Assembly (NCBI RefSeq): GCF_040786275.1
Contig: NZ_JBFMVT010000002.1
Coordinates: forward strand, 1,798,001-1,862,000
Source of the DNA: Buttiauxella gaviniae
GTDB taxonomy: Bacteria; Pseudomonadota; Gammaproteobacteria; Enterobacterales; Enterobacteriaceae
Direction of reading: 5' to 3'
DNA: 64,000 nucleotides
Positions within the stretch are counted from its first letter, which is position 1, and the number at the start of each line of letters is the position of its first letter. The position numbers and the translations under genes were made by a program. The notes beneath the pieces were generated by a model, which saw only the letters and a program-made list of their open reading frames with translations, ran no database searches and had not been told where the DNA came from. Below, in pieces: positions 33,410 to 43,781 of this stretch.

Positions 33410-34189
33410 TTATTCAGCGGGAAGAGTGGGAACGTTGCTATCAAACCAGGTGGAATAAATCTTCGTGTAGGTTCCATCGGCAATAATTTTCTTCAGGCCC
33501 GCGTTGATTTTACCCAGCAGTTCCTGGTTATCTTTCGCTACGGCGATGCCGAAATACTGGCGTTCGAATTTGCTGTCAGAAACGGTTTTCAGCGCTTTGT
33601 CAGGATGGGATTTGATGTAGTACTTAATCACCCCGACATCGCCCACCGCAGCGTCGATTCCGTCTTCAGCAAGTTCTTGTAGCATCAGCGGCGTGTTATC
33701 AAAACGTTTGATATCGGTGCTGTTTTTACCAAGGATATCGGACACCACAATGTCGCCCGCGCTGGAGTTCACCACGCCAACTTTCTTACCTTTCAAAGCG
33801 ATAACAGAATCTACTTTCGAATCCGTTGGCACCACGATGGACTGCTCAGCCGGGAAATAAGGCACCGAGAAATCAACCATCGCTTTGCGCTTATCGGTGA
33901 TCGTGATGCCGGAAATAATGATGTCGCGATCGCCGGAATTGAGCGTGGCGAAAATACCTTCCCACGGCGTGTTAACCAGTTTGATGTCAAAACCTTCGGC
34001 TTTGGCGATAGCTTTGATGATGTCGATATCAAAACCTTCCAGTTGCTTCTGGCTGTTTTCAAATTCAAACGGTCGGTAAGTTCCACCGGAACCCACGACA
34101 TAAGTCTGCTGTGCGGCATAAGCGGAAGTGAGAACGGAGGAAACCACACACCCGGCTAAAAGAACTGATTTAACGAATTTCCTGAACAC
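33410..34189 (-). CDS. Polar amino acid ABC transporter, periplasmic binding protein
   Basis: A 259-residue class F solute-binding protein (SBP_bac_3). The signal peptide ends SAYA near residue 25, and the mature part starts QQTYVVGSGGTYRPFEFENS. The signature GFDIDIIKAIAKAEG and ligand-contact segments such as ISGITITDKRKAMVDFS are present. TAGGGG precedes the ATG. It leads a three-gene operon divergent from dsdA. Ligand unknown. A probable ArgR box lies 34-51 bases upstream, hinting at a basic amino acid. Confidence 0.93.
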   Translation of the reverse strand: MFRKFVKSVLLAGCVVSSVLTSAYAAQQTYVVGSGGTYRPFEFENSQKQLEGFDIDIIKAIAKAEGFDIKLVNTPWEGIFATLNSGDRDIIISGITITDKRKAMVDFSVPYFPAEQSIVVPTDSKVDSVIALKGKKVGVVNSSAGDIVVSDILGKNSTDIKRFDNTPLMLQELAEDGIDAAVGDVGVIKYYIKSHPDKALKTVSDSKFERQYFGIAVAKDNQELLGKINAGLKKIIADGTYTKIYSTWFDSNVPTLPAE

Positions 34190-34222
34190 ATCGCACCCCT
34201 AAAGAACTATTTATGCATTTAA

Positions 34223-34240
34223 TTTGCATAAAAATACATA
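34223..34240. promoter_or_regulatory. Probable ArgR box upstream of the amino acid ABC operon
   Basis: TTTGCATAAAAATACATA agrees with the ARG box (TGAAT-N4-ATTCA core) at all but one base in each half. A weaker partner 21 bp away (34202-34219, ending ATGCATT) gives the usual paired spacing. The site overlaps the likely promoter of the binding protein gene. Confidence 0.5.
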
Positions 34241-34426
34241 ATTTAGCGAAGCGCTTCAACTGAAAGTTACAACTGATTCATTTTCCGGAATACTGTTCAG
34301 AGGATGTATAACGTTTAGGTAGCCATCAATTTTTATGACCGGATAACTCGTAATAAAGGGCCGATGACCTGACGAGGCGCTACGTTCCTGCTTTCATTTA
34401 TCCTCTACGCGCAAAGAGATTGTCTT

Positions 34427-35755
34427 ATGAACAACGCTGAAATAAACACATTGATTCAACAGTTTCCTTTAATCCGCGAGCTGATTGCTCTGCAAGAAAC
34501 GCGTTGGTTCAATACGGCAACCACCTCGTTTGCTGAAGGATTGCCGTATGTCGGCCTGACGGCTGAAGATGTGCAGGAGGCCCACGATCGCCTGGCGCGT
34601 TTTGCCCCGTATCTGGCGAAGGCATTTCCGGAAACCGCAGCAACCAACGGCATTATCGAATCAGAACTGGTGGCTATTCCGGCAATGCAAAAGCGCCTGG
34701 AAGCAGAATATAAGCAAGAAATCTGCGGCCAAATGTTGCTGAAAAAAGACAGTCATCTGCCCATCTCTGGCTCCATTAAAGCGCGTGGCGGTATTTATGA
34801 AGTCCTGACCCATGCCGAAAAACTGGCGCTGGAAGCGGGTTTGCTGACCACCGAAGATGACTACAGCACGTTGCTGACGCCTGAGTTTAAAAAATTCTTT
34901 AGCCAGTACAGCATCGCCGTCGGCTCAACCGGCAACCTGGGTTTATCTATCGGCATCATGAGCGCCCGCATTGGTTTTAATGTCACCGTGCATATGTCCG
35001 CTGACGCCCGCGCGTGGAAAAAGGCCAAACTGCGCAGCCACGGCGTGACGGTGGTTGAATATGAGCAGGATTATGGCGTTGCCGTTGAACAAGGCCGTAA
35101 AGCCGCCGAAGCCGATGCCAACTGCTTTTTTATCGACGATGAAAACTCCCGCACGCTGTTCCTGGGCTACTCCGTTGCAGGCCAACGCCTGAAAGACCAG
35201 TTCGCACAGATTGGGCGCATCGTGGATGAACAACATCCGCTGTTTGTCTATCTGCCATGTGGCGTAGGCGGAGGGCCAGGCGGCGTGGCGTTTGGCCTGA
35301 AAATGGCATTCGGGGATAACGTTCACTGCTTCTTTGCGGAGCCGACGCATTCGCCTTGTATGCTGCTTGGAGTTTATACCGGCCTGCACGATGCGATTTC
35401 CGTACAGGATTTAGGTATCGATAATATTACGGCGGCGGATGGCCTGGCGGTCGGACGTGCGTCCGGGTTTGTCGGGCGGGCGATGCAAAGGTTGCTCGAC
35501 GGGTTTTACACCCTTGAAGATCAGACGATGTACAGGCTGCTCGGCTGGCTGGCAGAAGAAGAAAATATTCGTCTGGAGCCTTCGGCACTGGCCGGTATGC
35601 CTGGTGCCCTGCACGTTAGCGCCGATACAAACTACCACCGGATGCACAATCTCACCCCTGAACAACTGCAAAACGCCACCCATATCGTTTGGGCGACAGG
35701 TGGCGGCATGGTGCCAGAAGAAGAGATGGCGCAATATCTGGCGAAAGCGAAATAG
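34427..35755 (+). CDS. dsdA: D-serine dehydratase DsdA
   Basis: A 442-residue PLP enzyme that converts D-serine to pyruvate and ammonia, the same length as E. coli DsdA and similar throughout. The PLP lysine is K118 in [10 protein letters not shown], and the phosphate-binding glycine loop is [15 protein letters not shown]. coli places dsdA beside the transporter dsdX and activator dsdC at another map position. Here neither is present and an ABC importer lies divergent, 237 bp away. A good start codon is given by homology, although the upstream AAAGAG is a modest ribosome site. Confidence 0.95.
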   Translation: MNNAEINTLIQQFPLIRELIALQETRWFNTATTSFAEGLPYVGLTAEDVQEAHDRLARFAPYLAKAFPETAATNGIIESELVAIPAMQKRLEAEYKQEICGQMLLKKDSHLPISGSIKARGGIYEVLTHAEKLALEAGLLTTEDDYSTLLTPEFKKFFSQYSIAVGSTGNLGLSIGIMSARIGFNVTVHMSADARAWKKAKLRSHGVTVVEYEQDYGVAVEQGRKAAEADANCFFIDDENSRTLFLGYSVAGQRLKDQFAQIGRIVDEQHPLFVYLPCGVGGGPGGVAFGLKMAFGDNVHCFFAEPTHSPCMLLGVYTGLHDAISVQDLGIDNITAADGLAVGRASGFVGRAMQRLLDGFYTLEDQTMYRLLGWLAEEENIRLEPSALAGMPGALHVSADTNYHRMHNLTPEQLQNATHIVWATGGGMVPEEEMAQYLAKAK

Positions 35756-35804
35756 TGGCGCAGGCCTAAAGCCTTCTCTCGGGCACAGAGAAGGCAGATT
35801 GACA

Positions 35805-37460
35805 TCACACCCAGAAAATCACCGCCAGCAGTTGCGGCGTGATAATGCGTAAGAACATCACCAGCGGATAAACCGTCGCGTATGAAAGCGCTGCGGCACC
35901 GCTTGTGGCGTGCAAACCATTAGCGAAGGCGAGTGCCGGTGGATCGGTCATCGAACCGGCCAGCATGCCGCACAGCGTCAGGTAGTTCATTCTGGCGAGC
36001 AGTCTTGCCAACAGCGCCGTCACCAGCAGAGGAATGCCGGTAATCAGGATCCCGTAACCAATCCAGCTAACCCCGTCGCCATGCAGTAAAGTGCCAACAA
36101 AATCACCGCCAGATTTAAGGCCGACAACCGCCAGGAACAGCACAATTCCCAGCTCGCGCAGCGCGAGGTTAGCGCTCGGCGGCATAAACCAGTACAGCGT
36201 ACCGATGCTGCCAATTCGCCCAAGAATTATCGCCATTATGAGCGGCCCGCCAGCCAACCCAAGGCGCAATGCGACCGGGAACCCCGGAATGAAAAGTGGA
36301 ATCGACCCCAGCAACACACCCAGCCCGATACCAATAAACACCGGAAGCATTTGCACCTGCTGAAGTTTTTGTTGCGCGTTACCCACTTCCGCCGCAACGG
36401 CTTCAATTGATTCAGGGCGGCCAACCAGATTCAAAATGTCCCCAAATTGCAGACTGGCATTGCTGCTGGCAACCAGTTCGACACCCGCGCGATTCAGGCG
36501 CGAGATCACCACGTCATATTTTTGCTTGAAATGCAGATCGCGGATTTTCTTGCCGAGCACTTTCTCGTTGGTCACCACCACGCGTTCGACGCGCAAATCG
36601 GTGCCGCGAGTAGAAAGCGAAGTTTCAACTTGCTGACCGATCACCAGCAGCGCGGAATGCAGATCTTTTTCCTGGCCCACCAGGTGCAGCAAATCTCCGG
36701 TTTGAATCACAGTGCCGGGTGCGGGCACCATAAGCAATTCACCGCGTTTCAGACGCGAACAAATAAGGGTATCGCTGTTGAGGACCGGCACATCCTGAAT
36801 AGGCAAGCCGTTGAGGTTGGGGTTGGCGACACAGATATTCATGGTATGAAGCTGGGCGTGATGCTGGCCAGAGCGGCTATCAAAGTGTTTCGCTTCCTGG
36901 TTGACGTTAATGCGAAACACCAGGCGAATCAGCCACATGGTAAGCAGTATTCCGCAAATTCCGAAGGGATACGCCATCGCATAGCTCATCCCCATTTTGT
37001 CGACTAATTCTGACGGCGTGCCAAGATCCGTGAGAATTTGTTGGCCCGCACCCAATGCCGGGGTATTGGTCACCGCCCCCGAGAAAACGCCCAGCACCAC
37101 GGGCAGAGGGACATCGAAAATTTTGTGAATAACAGCGGTCACCAGCGCGCCGATTGCCACAATCAAGAGCGCAAAGAGATTGAGCCGCAAGCCGGAAACA
37201 CGTAATGAAGAGAAGAAGCCAGGCCCCACCTGAATCCCAATGGTGTAGACGAACAGGATCAGGCCAAATTCCTGAATAAAATGGAGCATATCGCCGTTCA
37301 GGCTAACACCGGCCTGATTGACGAAGTGGCCGACGATAATACCGCCGAATAACACACCACCGATACCAAAGCCGACCCCGCGAATTTTAATGTTGCCAAT
37401 CCACAAGCCGACGACCGCGACCAATGCCAACATGCTGACGGTTAACGCTATTCCACTCAT
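35805..37460 (-). CDS. yidE: Putative transporter YidE (AAE/AspT family)
   Basis: A 551-residue membrane protein with two bundles of about five or six helices separated by two RCK_C (TrkA-C) domains near residues 200-370. These domains (for example [20 protein letters not shown] and [17 protein letters not shown]) usually bind small cytoplasmic ligands. Duplicated membrane motifs include [16 protein letters not shown] and [15 protein letters not shown]. Length agrees with E. coli YidE (553). Substrate is not known. It converges on dsdA, with a GCCTTCTCT/AGAGAAGGC hairpin in the 49-bp gap. Confidence 0.94.
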   Translation of the reverse strand: MSGIALTVSMLALVAVVGLWIGNIKIRGVGFGIGGVLFGGIIVGHFVNQAGVSLNGDMLHFIQEFGLILFVYTIGIQVGPGFFSSLRVSGLRLNLFALLIVAIGALVTAVIHKIFDVPLPVVLGVFSGAVTNTPALGAGQQILTDLGTPSELVDKMGMSYAMAYPFGICGILLTMWLIRLVFRINVNQEAKHFDSRSGQHHAQLHTMNICVANPNLNGLPIQDVPVLNSDTLICSRLKRGELLMVPAPGTVIQTGDLLHLVGQEKDLHSALLVIGQQVETSLSTRGTDLRVERVVVTNEKVLGKKIRDLHFKQKYDVVISRLNRAGVELVASSNASLQFGDILNLVGRPESIEAVAAEVGNAQQKLQQVQMLPVFIGIGLGVLLGSIPLFIPGFPVALRLGLAGGPLIMAIILGRIGSIGTLYWFMPPSANLALRELGIVLFLAVVGLKSGGDFVGTLLHGDGVSWIGYGILITGIPLLVTALLARLLARMNYLTLCGMLAGSMTDPPALAFANGLHATSGAAALSYATVYPLVMFLRIITPQLLAVIFWV

Positions 37461-37540
37461 CGAAAAATCCCTGTGAATAACATTATTGTTATCAGGGATT
37501 CTGGCAGAGAGAAGCGGGCTTTAATGGGGGATAGAGCACA

Positions 37541-37568
37541 AAAAAGGCCCCATAAAATGGGGCCTAAA
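37541..37568 (-). terminator. Terminator of ibpAB
   Basis: On the minus strand AGGCCCCAT and ATGGGGCCT form a stem followed by TTTTTTG, 14 bases after the ibpB stop. Confidence 0.92.
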
Positions 37569-37583
37569 AAGGAGTAGCGACAA

Positions 37584-38012
37584 TTAGCTATTGAGCGCCG
37601 GGCGCTCGCTGATAGCGATGCGTTTCGGTGCGATCGCTTCAGGAATTTCACGGACCAGGTCGATGTGCAGCAGGCCGTTGGTAAAGGTCGCGCCAGAGAC
37701 TTTCATGTATTCCGCAAGGGTGAAGCTCAGGTTAAATGGCTGAGTCACTAACCCTTGATGTAACCAGGTGGTCTCTTTCTCTGGTTTGACCGGCGTCCCT
37801 TTCACATGCAGACGCGTCCCTTCCAGTTCAATCTCAAGATCTTCCTGACGGAACCCTGCCAGCGCAAGCGTAATGCGGTAGTGGTTATCATCGCCTTTTT
37901 CAATGTTATAAGGCGGGAATGACTGGCCTTCGTTGCTGGTTTGTAAGGCATTAGCCAGTTTGTCAAAACCGATCCATTGACGCAGCAGAGGTGATAAATC
38001 GTAGTTACGCAT
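37584..38012 (-). CDS. ibpB: Small heat-shock protein IbpB
   Basis: A 142-residue alpha-crystallin-type chaperone, equal in length to E. coli IbpB. The crystallin core spans about residues 35-125, with [20 protein letters not shown] and the closing [19 protein letters not shown]. The C-terminal IAI motif (PKRIAI) needed for assembly is present. With IbpA it coats aggregated proteins for ClpB/DnaK to rescue. It follows ibpA by 111 bases, which contain a second thermosensor-like hairpin. Confidence 0.96.
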   Translation of the reverse strand: MRNYDLSPLLRQWIGFDKLANALQTSNEGQSFPPYNIEKGDDNHYRITLALAGFRQEDLEIELEGTRLHVKGTPVKPEKETTWLHQGLVTQPFNLSFTLAEYMKVSGATFTNGLLHIDLVREIPEAIAPKRIAISERPALNS

Positions 38013-38085
38013 AAGTTTTCTCCTTCTTTGAAGCGAGTTAAGTCTTACCAGTATGCGAACTGGTATTGGCTCCCTGTCGGCAAGC
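38013..38085 (-). promoter_or_regulatory. ROSE-like RNA thermometer before ibpB
   Basis: On the minus strand TCGCTTCAAAGAAGGAGAAA brings a short UCGCU stretch opposite the AGGAG ribosome site, the layout of ROSE elements. A longer upstream hairpin (ACCAGTTCGCATACTGGT) stacks above it. Heat should melt the weak stem and free the start. Confidence 0.65.
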
Positions 38086-38123
38086 CAGCCTTTTTGATTG
38101 GGCCGCTTATGCGACCCGCAGAA

Positions 38124-38537
38124 TTAGTTGATTTCGATACGGCGTGGTTTCATCGCTTCTGGAATCACGCGCTCCAGATCGATATACAGCAGGCCGTTTA
38201 CCAGGTTAGCGCCACGGATGTGGATGTTTTCAGCTAACTGGAATTTGCGTTCGAAGTTGCGCTCGGCAATCCCCTGATAGAGATAAGTGCGCTCTGGCTG
38301 TGGATCTGCATGTGCGCCTTTCACAACCAGCAGGTTATCCTGGGCGGTGATTTCCAGTTCGCTTTCCGCGAAACCGGCCACAGCTATGGCAATGCGATAG
38401 TTGTTTTCGTCAACCAATTCAACATTGTATGGAGGATAGCCCCCGTTGCCCTGACTCTGGTTGTTTTCCAGCAGGTTAAACAGACGGTCAAAACCAATAG
38501 CAGAACGATAAAGTGGGGATAAATCGAAATTACGCAT
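38124..38537 (-). CDS. ibpA: Small heat-shock protein IbpA
   Basis: A 137-residue alpha-crystallin-type chaperone, equal in length to E. coli IbpA. Visible landmarks are the N-terminal [20 protein letters not shown], the [20 protein letters not shown] core, and the C-terminal PRRIEIN with its I-E-I assembly motif. It is the first gene of the ibpAB operon, under a sigma-32 promoter and a ROSE-type leader. In E. coli IbpA also represses its own translation. Confidence 0.97.
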   Translation of the reverse strand: MRNFDLSPLYRSAIGFDRLFNLLENNQSQGNGGYPPYNVELVDENNYRIAIAVAGFAESELEITAQDNLLVVKGAHADPQPERTYLYQGIAERNFERKFQLAENIHIRGANLVNGLLYIDLERVIPEAMKPRRIEIN

Positions 38538-38640
38538 AAATTAAAACTCCTGATAATCAGCGAGAATCAAACATTACCTTCCATCATGGACAGGCATCTA
38601 AAACGAAGTACCCTTGCGGCGTACTTCTTCGGGCTACATT
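38538..38640 (-). promoter_or_regulatory. ROSE RNA thermometer in the ibpA leader
   Basis: The minus-strand leader ends TCGCTGATTATCAGGAGTTT before the ATG, so UCGCU faces AGGAG across a tiny loop. A strong upstream hairpin (GAAGTAC...GTACTTC) is also present. This is the two-part arrangement known for E. coli ibpA, where heat exposes the ribosome site. Confidence 0.8.
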
Positions 38641-38643
38641 CCT

Positions 38644-38672
38644 AAAATCGGTCCAGTTTCACGCTTTTCAAG
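38644..38672 (-). promoter_or_regulatory. rpoH-dependent: Sigma-32 heat-shock promoter of ibpAB
   Basis: On the minus strand CTTGAAA, 14 bases, CCGATTTT fits the sigma-32 consensus (CTTGAAA ... CCCCATNT). The start would lie about 100 bases before ibpA, leaving room for the ROSE leader. Confidence 0.75.
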
Positions 38673-38859
38673 GCCACAAAAGGAAATTTTTTGCGGCTTT
38701 CGCTGTCAGTACATAGACTCTGTTGAGAGTAAACAGGATTAATCTGCGATAGCCGCCACAGAGTGGCATGGCAAGTACGTTATCTTTATTCTCTGCGTGG
38801 GTGATGTAACCCAGCGCAACCAGGCCAGAACGGTCCCCTAACAACGAAAAATAGTGATA

Positions 38860-39177
38860 ATGAAAAGCTATATTCCAACAATAATTCTGGGAAGCGGACT
38901 ACTGACGATGAGTGGATGCTCAAGCGTCATGACTCACACAGGTGGGCAAGAGGGGTACTACCCCGGCACTCGCGCAAGCTACGAAATGCTAACTGATGGC
39001 AACACAAGCTGGGGATATAAACCGTTTGTCGCGCTGGATATGCCTTTTACAGCAGCGATGGATACCTTGCTGCTGCCGTGGGATATGTTCCGTGAAGATA
39101 AATCCGTGAAATCACGGGTAGAAGCCAGCGAGAGTAAGAATCTTGCGACCAATTCTGTCATCCCGCCGGTTCAATAA
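38860..39177 (+). CDS. yidQ: Lipoprotein YidQ (DUF1375)
   Basis: A 105-residue lipoprotein whose lipobox TMSGC places the lipidated cysteine at residue 20 when the ATG at 38860 is used; a GTG at 38854 would add two residues. The DUF1375 body shows GYYPGTRASYEML and ALDMPFTAAMDTLLLPWDMF, shared with E. coli YidQ (110 residues). Role unknown. Its stop codon directly abuts the stop of the convergent yidR. The ribosome site is weak in both start choices. Confidence 0.9.
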   Translation: MKSYIPTIILGSGLLTMSGCSSVMTHTGGQEGYYPGTRASYEMLTDGNTSWGYKPFVALDMPFTAAMDTLLLPWDMFREDKSVKSRVEASESKNLATNSVIPPVQ

Positions 39178-40446
39178 TTACTGTCCTGTTTCCGTCGTAA
39201 ATAACTGACGGAATCCGTCAACATCCTGCATCCAGGCGATCTGTTTTCCGTCTGGTGAAAACACCACGGCATCCGCAGAAGGCGCATCCATCGCCGGTGG
39301 CGTAAGTGGTGTAATTGCCCCACTGTTCACCTCACACATCACAATCTGGTTATTGAACACAAAGCCCAGGGCTTGCCCCGCAGGATGCCAGCTAAACGCC
39401 GACTGAATATCCGTTTCCCCATGAGTAAGCTGGAGCGGTGCGCCACCGTTGGGTGAAAGCAGATACATTTGCACGACGCCTGAATCGTCGCGCATCAAAA
39501 ATGCCAGTTGGCTGCCGTCCGGGCTGCTGCGTACCCAATGCCGGGGCTGCGTCGTTAAGCCGGGATAGCGGCGCTGATGAGTAAACGTGAGGCGCCGTTG
39601 TTTGACGCCAGCGGGCGGCGCAGGCAACGAAGTAGTGGTTCCTTCAATGGGCTCATCACCCGCATGGAAATAAGATTCTTTGTTATCCGGCAAATCGACA
39701 ATAAACAGCTCCGGCACTTTATCTCCGGTGACTGAAAGCGTATCGCCGATAAACGCCAACGCCCAGCGCTGCTGGCTGCCATCAGGTTTGCGATAGCCGT
39801 TATGCCCCACCCAACCTTCTTCATAGGCACGATTAATTTCGTCACCGCCCGGCTTTGGCGTTGGCGTGGTGCGGCTGACCAGCACGCAATAATGGCTACC
39901 GTCGTATTCACGAGGATGTTGTTTCTGAGGCGTCACCGATCCATAAGGCAGCGCAATGCCGACGTTACGCAAATCTTTCGCCGCATCATATTCATGCATG
40001 ACGTGATCGTTATAGGTAAAGCTCAGGCGAGTACCGTCCGGGCTCCAGACATGCACATGGCTGCCGCCGCGTAATGCGCCTTTGGTGAACGGCGGGGTGA
40101 TATCCATCGCATCGAGATTGGTTGCCGTGCCGTTTTCAACCACCACGCCACGGCGGTGATGAAAATCGTACTGCCAGTCAGAATCAGGGTTTTCCGGGCC
40201 GTGAATAAACACGTAGCGTTCCGGTGGCTGCGGATTCACCGTAACCACGCCCACATGCGCACCTTGTGAAGCCCGATAGACAACCTCAACTTCGCCGGTA
40301 TGCACATTCACGCGCTCAATGGTTTCGCTGGTAAACGACGCGCCGGAAGGACGCACGTCAAACACCAGCCACTGGCTGTCTGGGGTCCAGGTATGGGTGT
40401 TGGTGAGTTGATGGTGGCGAGGTGCAAAAGTGAGTTGTTTGGACAT
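39178..40446 (-). CDS. yidR: YidR, WD40-like beta-propeller protein
   Basis: A 422-residue cytoplasmic protein of TolB/PD40-like beta-propeller repeats; no signal peptide is present. Repeats such as WTPDSQWLVFDVR, WSPDGTRLSFTYNDHVMHEYD and FSPDGKQIAWMQD are visible. It is slightly longer than E. coli YidR (415) because of an insertion near residue 218. The start at 40446 (MSKQLTFAPRHHQLTN) matches the homologue; the frame opens six codons earlier. It lies between yidQ and dgoT, 49 bases from dgoT, on the same strand as the dgo genes. Function unknown; a role in sugar-acid metabolism is only suggested by position. Confidence 0.9.
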   Translation of the reverse strand: MSKQLTFAPRHHQLTNTHTWTPDSQWLVFDVRPSGASFTSETIERVNVHTGEVEVVYRASQGAHVGVVTVNPQPPERYVFIHGPENPDSDWQYDFHHRRGVVVENGTATNLDAMDITPPFTKGALRGGSHVHVWSPDGTRLSFTYNDHVMHEYDAAKDLRNVGIALPYGSVTPQKQHPREYDGSHYCVLVSRTTPTPKPGGDEINRAYEEGWVGHNGYRKPDGSQQRWALAFIGDTLSVTGDKVPELFIVDLPDNKESYFHAGDEPIEGTTTSLPAPPAGVKQRRLTFTHQRRYPGLTTQPRHWVRSSPDGSQLAFLMRDDSGVVQMYLLSPNGGAPLQLTHGETDIQSAFSWHPAGQALGFVFNNQIVMCEVNSGAITPLTPPAMDAPSADAVVFSPDGKQIAWMQDVDGFRQLFTTETGQ

Positions 40447-40495
40447 GGTTTTACCCTGAGACATTGGACGCCTCAGGGTAAATCATTGCCGGTTT

Positions 40496-41788
40496 TTATC
40501 CCACCCTTTCTACTTTACCCACCAGCAGGATGTAAGAAAGTGCGCCAATTAAGGCTACCGCCGCAATGTAGACCAGCGCCGGAGCAAAGCCATATCCCTG
40601 CGCCAGATAACCAATGACCAGCGGAACCGTAATGCCGCCCAGACCCCCTGCAAAGTTAAACACCCCACCCGTCAGGCCAATCAAACGCATCGGCGCAAGG
40701 GAAGAAACCAGGGACCAGGTAATAGATGCGAATCCGTTCCCGAAGAAGGCGATAGCCATCAGCGTCATAATCCACACCGGATCGTTGGTGTAGTTCGCGC
40801 CCATAATGCAGGTGGAAAGCAGCAGGCCGCAGATGATCGGCGTTTTACGCGCGATACCCAGCGAATAGCCTTTACGCACCAGGCGATCGGCAACCCAGCC
40901 CGAAAGCAGCACGCCCACAAATGCCGCCAGGAAGGGCACCGTTGTCATAAATCCTGCTTTCAGCGCGGTGATACCTTTTTCTTGCGTCAGATAGTTCGGG
41001 AACCAGGTGAGGAAGAACCACAGGGTGGAAGCCACCGCGAACTGGCCGATATACATTCCCACCAGCTTACGGTTAAACACCAGTTTCCAGTCGGCAGCGG
41101 TCAGCGGAACGCGGGTTTTTTTGGTGACCTGGGCATCGCCATCCACCAGCCCCCCACCGTCACGAATATGCTCAAGCTCAGCCTGGTTAATGCCTTTGCT
41201 GGTGCGCGGCGGCTGGTAAACTTTAATCCAGATAAGCGACCAGACGATGCCAATAGCGCCGGTGATAATAAATACCCAGTGCCAGCTCAGTATTTCCTGA
41301 ATCCAGATAAGCAGCGGGGTCAGAAATGCCAGGCCAACAAACTGGCCGGAGGTATAAAAACCTACGGCGGAAGCACGTTCACTTTCCGGGAACCAGCTTG
41401 TCACCATACGGTTGTTGGTCGGGAATGCGGGCGCTTCGAAAATACCGGTGATCGCACGCAGGCCAATTAACGACATAAGCCCCGTGGCAAAGCCCTGGAA
41501 TAACGTCGCCACCGACCAACCGAAAATCGCAATAAAATAGGTCATGCGTGAACCGACGCGGTCAAGGAACCAACCGCCGGGGATCTGGCATATTGTGTAC
41601 ATCCAGGCAAAGGCCGAAAATATATATCCCATTTCGGTTTTGCTAATACCAAACTCTTCCTGAATATGCGCCGATGCCACAGCCAGGTTTGCACGATCGA
41701 CATAACAAATAACAACCGTTATGAATATCATAATTAATGTCACATAACGGCGACGTGTAGGTTTTGTAGCGGTTACAGAAATATCCAT
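40496..41788 (-). CDS. dgoT: D-galactonate transporter DgoT
   Basis: A 430-residue, 12-helix proton symporter of the anion:cation symporter MFS group, equal in length to E. coli DgoT. The start at 41788 ([20 protein letters not shown]) matches the homologue. Residues D46 and E133 used for proton coupling in E. coli lie in regions that are conserved here ([35 protein letters not shown]). It is the last gene of the dgo operon, separated from dgoD by a 227-bp gap with a palindromic repeat. Confidence 0.95.
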   Translation of the reverse strand: MDISVTATKPTRRRYVTLIMIFITVVICYVDRANLAVASAHIQEEFGISKTEMGYIFSAFAWMYTICQIPGGWFLDRVGSRMTYFIAIFGWSVATLFQGFATGLMSLIGLRAITGIFEAPAFPTNNRMVTSWFPESERASAVGFYTSGQFVGLAFLTPLLIWIQEILSWHWVFIITGAIGIVWSLIWIKVYQPPRTSKGINQAELEHIRDGGGLVDGDAQVTKKTRVPLTAADWKLVFNRKLVGMYIGQFAVASTLWFFLTWFPNYLTQEKGITALKAGFMTTVPFLAAFVGVLLSGWVADRLVRKGYSLGIARKTPIICGLLLSTCIMGANYTNDPVWIMTLMAIAFFGNGFASITWSLVSSLAPMRLIGLTGGVFNFAGGLGGITVPLVIGYLAQGYGFAPALVYIAAVALIGALSYILLVGKVERVG

Positions 41789-41898
41789 AACATCTGTCTC
41801 CAAAATTAGGGCATGGGAATATCTATCACCATGCCCGGTTTAATACAGAGGGGGTTAAGATTTTTAAATCTATTATGTAGTTATTGTCTAATTACCAA

Positions 41899-42010
41899 AA
41901 TTATTCATGTCGCAGGAAGGCGGCCAGGGAGCTTATCTCGATGAGCTTACTAAGGTAAGTGATTCGGGTAAGTGAGTGCAGCCAACACCCCTGTGGCTTG
42001 AATAATGAAG
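41899..42010. repeat. Palindromic interspersed repeat, about 112 bp
   Basis: The left end is TTATTCATGTCGCAGG and the right end CCTGTGGCTTGAATAATG, imperfect inverted complements. The interior contains TGAGCTTACTAAGGTAAGTG. It is related in plan to 24227-24353. Lying inside the dgoD-dgoT spacer, its RNA hairpin could lower dgoT mRNA relative to the upstream genes. Confidence 0.7.
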
Positions 42011-42015
42011 GGAAT

Positions 42016-43164
42016 TTACCATTCAGCGACTGCGCCGTCCGGATACCGCCACAATGGATTGCGCCAGTCGGTGACATTTTTACTTCTGGCAATAACCTGC
42101 TCTTCATCAATATCAACGCCAAGGCCTGGCTTCATTAATGGCATAAAGTGGCCGCCATCCATTTTGAAGTCCTCTTTGTTTTTAACGAAGTCGAGTAGTT
42201 CAGCGCCTTTATTGTAATGAATGCCCATACTCTGCTCCTGGAATACCGCATTGCGGGAAACAAAGTCGATGTGCAAACACGCGGCAAGCGCGATTGGCCC
42301 CAATGGGCAGTGCGGTGCCAGCGAAACGTCGTACGCTTCCGCCATGCCAGAGATTTTGAAGCATTCGGTGATGCCGCCCGCATGGGAAAGATCGGGTTGC
42401 AGAATAGCCAGGCCACCGGCTTCCAGCACGCGTTTAAACTCGAAGCGCGAGAACATACGCTCGCCGGCAGCGATAGGAATATGCGTTTGCGCCGCCAGGC
42501 GCGGATAATATTCAGCTTGCTCAGCCAGAACCGGCTCTTCAATAAACAGCGGGCGGTATTGCTCCAGCTCTTTAATTAATACTTTCGCCATTGGCGCGCT
42601 CACGCGACCGTGGAAATCCAGGCCAAATTCAATTTCATTCCCGAAGGCTTCACGAATTTGCGCCACGGTATTAACGGCATCATCAATTTTACGGGAATTA
42701 TCAATAATGCCCATTTCTTCGCAGCCATTTAATTTAAAGGTATCAAAGCCTATTTTCCGCAACGCGGTAATACCTTCAATAACATCGGCAGGGCGATCGC
42801 CACCGACCCAGCTATACGCTTTAATTTTATCGCGCACCTGGCCGCCTAATAATTGCCAGACAGGGGCATTTAAGACTTTGCCTTTAATATCCCACAAGGC
42901 CTGGTCGATACCGGCAATGGCGCTCATTAAAATTGGGCCGCCGCGATAAAACCCTCCGCGATACATTACTTGCCATAAATCGTTAATACGTGCGGGATCT
43001 TGCCCGATTAACATTTCACCTAATTCATGAACCGCCGCTTCAACGCTTTTTGCTCGCCCTTCAATAACCGGTTCGCCCCAGCCCACCACACCTTCATCCG
43101 TTTCAATTTTCAGGAACATCCAGCGCGGGGGTAAACGGTAAGTGGTTAATTTTGTAATTTTCAT
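42016..43164 (-). CDS. dgoD: D-galactonate dehydratase DgoD
   Basis: A 382-residue enolase-superfamily enzyme that turns D-galactonate into 2-keto-3-deoxygalactonate, equal in length to E. coli DgoD. Metal ligands and catalytic residues are visible in GLDFHGRVS (Asp), FIEEPVLAE (Glu), [12 protein letters not shown] (Glu), LSHAGGITE and [13 protein letters not shown] (His). Its start overlaps the dgoA stop by four bases, which couples translation. Confidence 0.97.
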   Translation of the reverse strand: MKITKLTTYRLPPRWMFLKIETDEGVVGWGEPVIEGRAKSVEAAVHELGEMLIGQDPARINDLWQVMYRGGFYRGGPILMSAIAGIDQALWDIKGKVLNAPVWQLLGGQVRDKIKAYSWVGGDRPADVIEGITALRKIGFDTFKLNGCEEMGIIDNSRKIDDAVNTVAQIREAFGNEIEFGLDFHGRVSAPMAKVLIKELEQYRPLFIEEPVLAEQAEYYPRLAAQTHIPIAAGERMFSRFEFKRVLEAGGLAILQPDLSHAGGITECFKISGMAEAYDVSLAPHCPLGPIALAACLHIDFVSRNAVFQEQSMGIHYNKGAELLDFVKNKEDFKMDGGHFMPLMKPGLGVDIDEEQVIARSKNVTDWRNPLWRYPDGAVAEW

Positions 43165-43781
43165 GATTGCACAGCCTCCTCGTATGCTTTTACAAATGCT
43201 TTTGCTTTTTCAGCGGTGACGGCAACGGACTGACCCGCTCGATATAAATCGCTGCCAAGACCCGCACCGGCACAGCCTGCGCTCAGCCAGAGAGACAGGT
43301 TTTCAGGCGTTACGCCGCCCACGGCAAAAACAGGCACTTCTGGCGGCAGCACCGCTTTCAGCGCTTTGATGTAATCAGGCCCGAAGGAGGATGAAGGGAA
43401 GATTTTCAGCGTTTGTGCGCCCGCATCCAGCGCATTAAACGCTTCCGAGGCTGTGGAACAGCCTGCGCACACCGTCATTCCGTGGCTGACTGCACGGCGA
43501 ATAACACTCGGTTGGGTATTTGGCGTCACCACCAGTTTGCCGCCCATTGCGGCCAGTTCGTCAACCTGATCGGGCTTCAAAACGGTGCCTGCGCCAATCA
43601 ACGCGCGATGACCAAATTCTGCCACCATCGCTGCAATGCTTTGCTGCCAGTTCGGCGAATTCATCGGGATTTCTATCGCGTCGAATCCCGCATCCAGCAA
43701 CGCCACAACGTGCGAGCGAACGTCGTCTGGGGTGATACCGCGCAAAATCGCGATGAGCGGAAGTTTAGTTTGCCACTGCAT
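43161..43781 (-). CDS. dgoA: 2-dehydro-3-deoxy-6-phosphogalactonate aldolase DgoA
   Basis: A 206-residue class I aldolase of the KDPG/KDPGal family that splits the phosphorylated sugar acid to pyruvate and glyceraldehyde 3-phosphate. The Schiff-base lysine lies in [18 protein letters not shown], and the catalytic Glu in [13 protein letters not shown]. The start at 43781 ([15 protein letters not shown]) matches E. coli (205 residues); the frame opens two codons earlier. It overlaps dgoK by 17 bases. Confidence 0.96.
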   Translation of the reverse strand: MQWQTKLPLIAILRGITPDDVRSHVVALLDAGFDAIEIPMNSPNWQQSIAAMVAEFGHRALIGAGTVLKPDQVDELAAMGGKLVVTPNTQPSVIRRAVSHGMTVCAGCSTASEAFNALDAGAQTLKIFPSSSFGPDYIKALKAVLPPEVPVFAVGGVTPENLSLWLSAGCAGAGLGSDLYRAGQSVAVTAEKAKAFVKAYEEAVQS

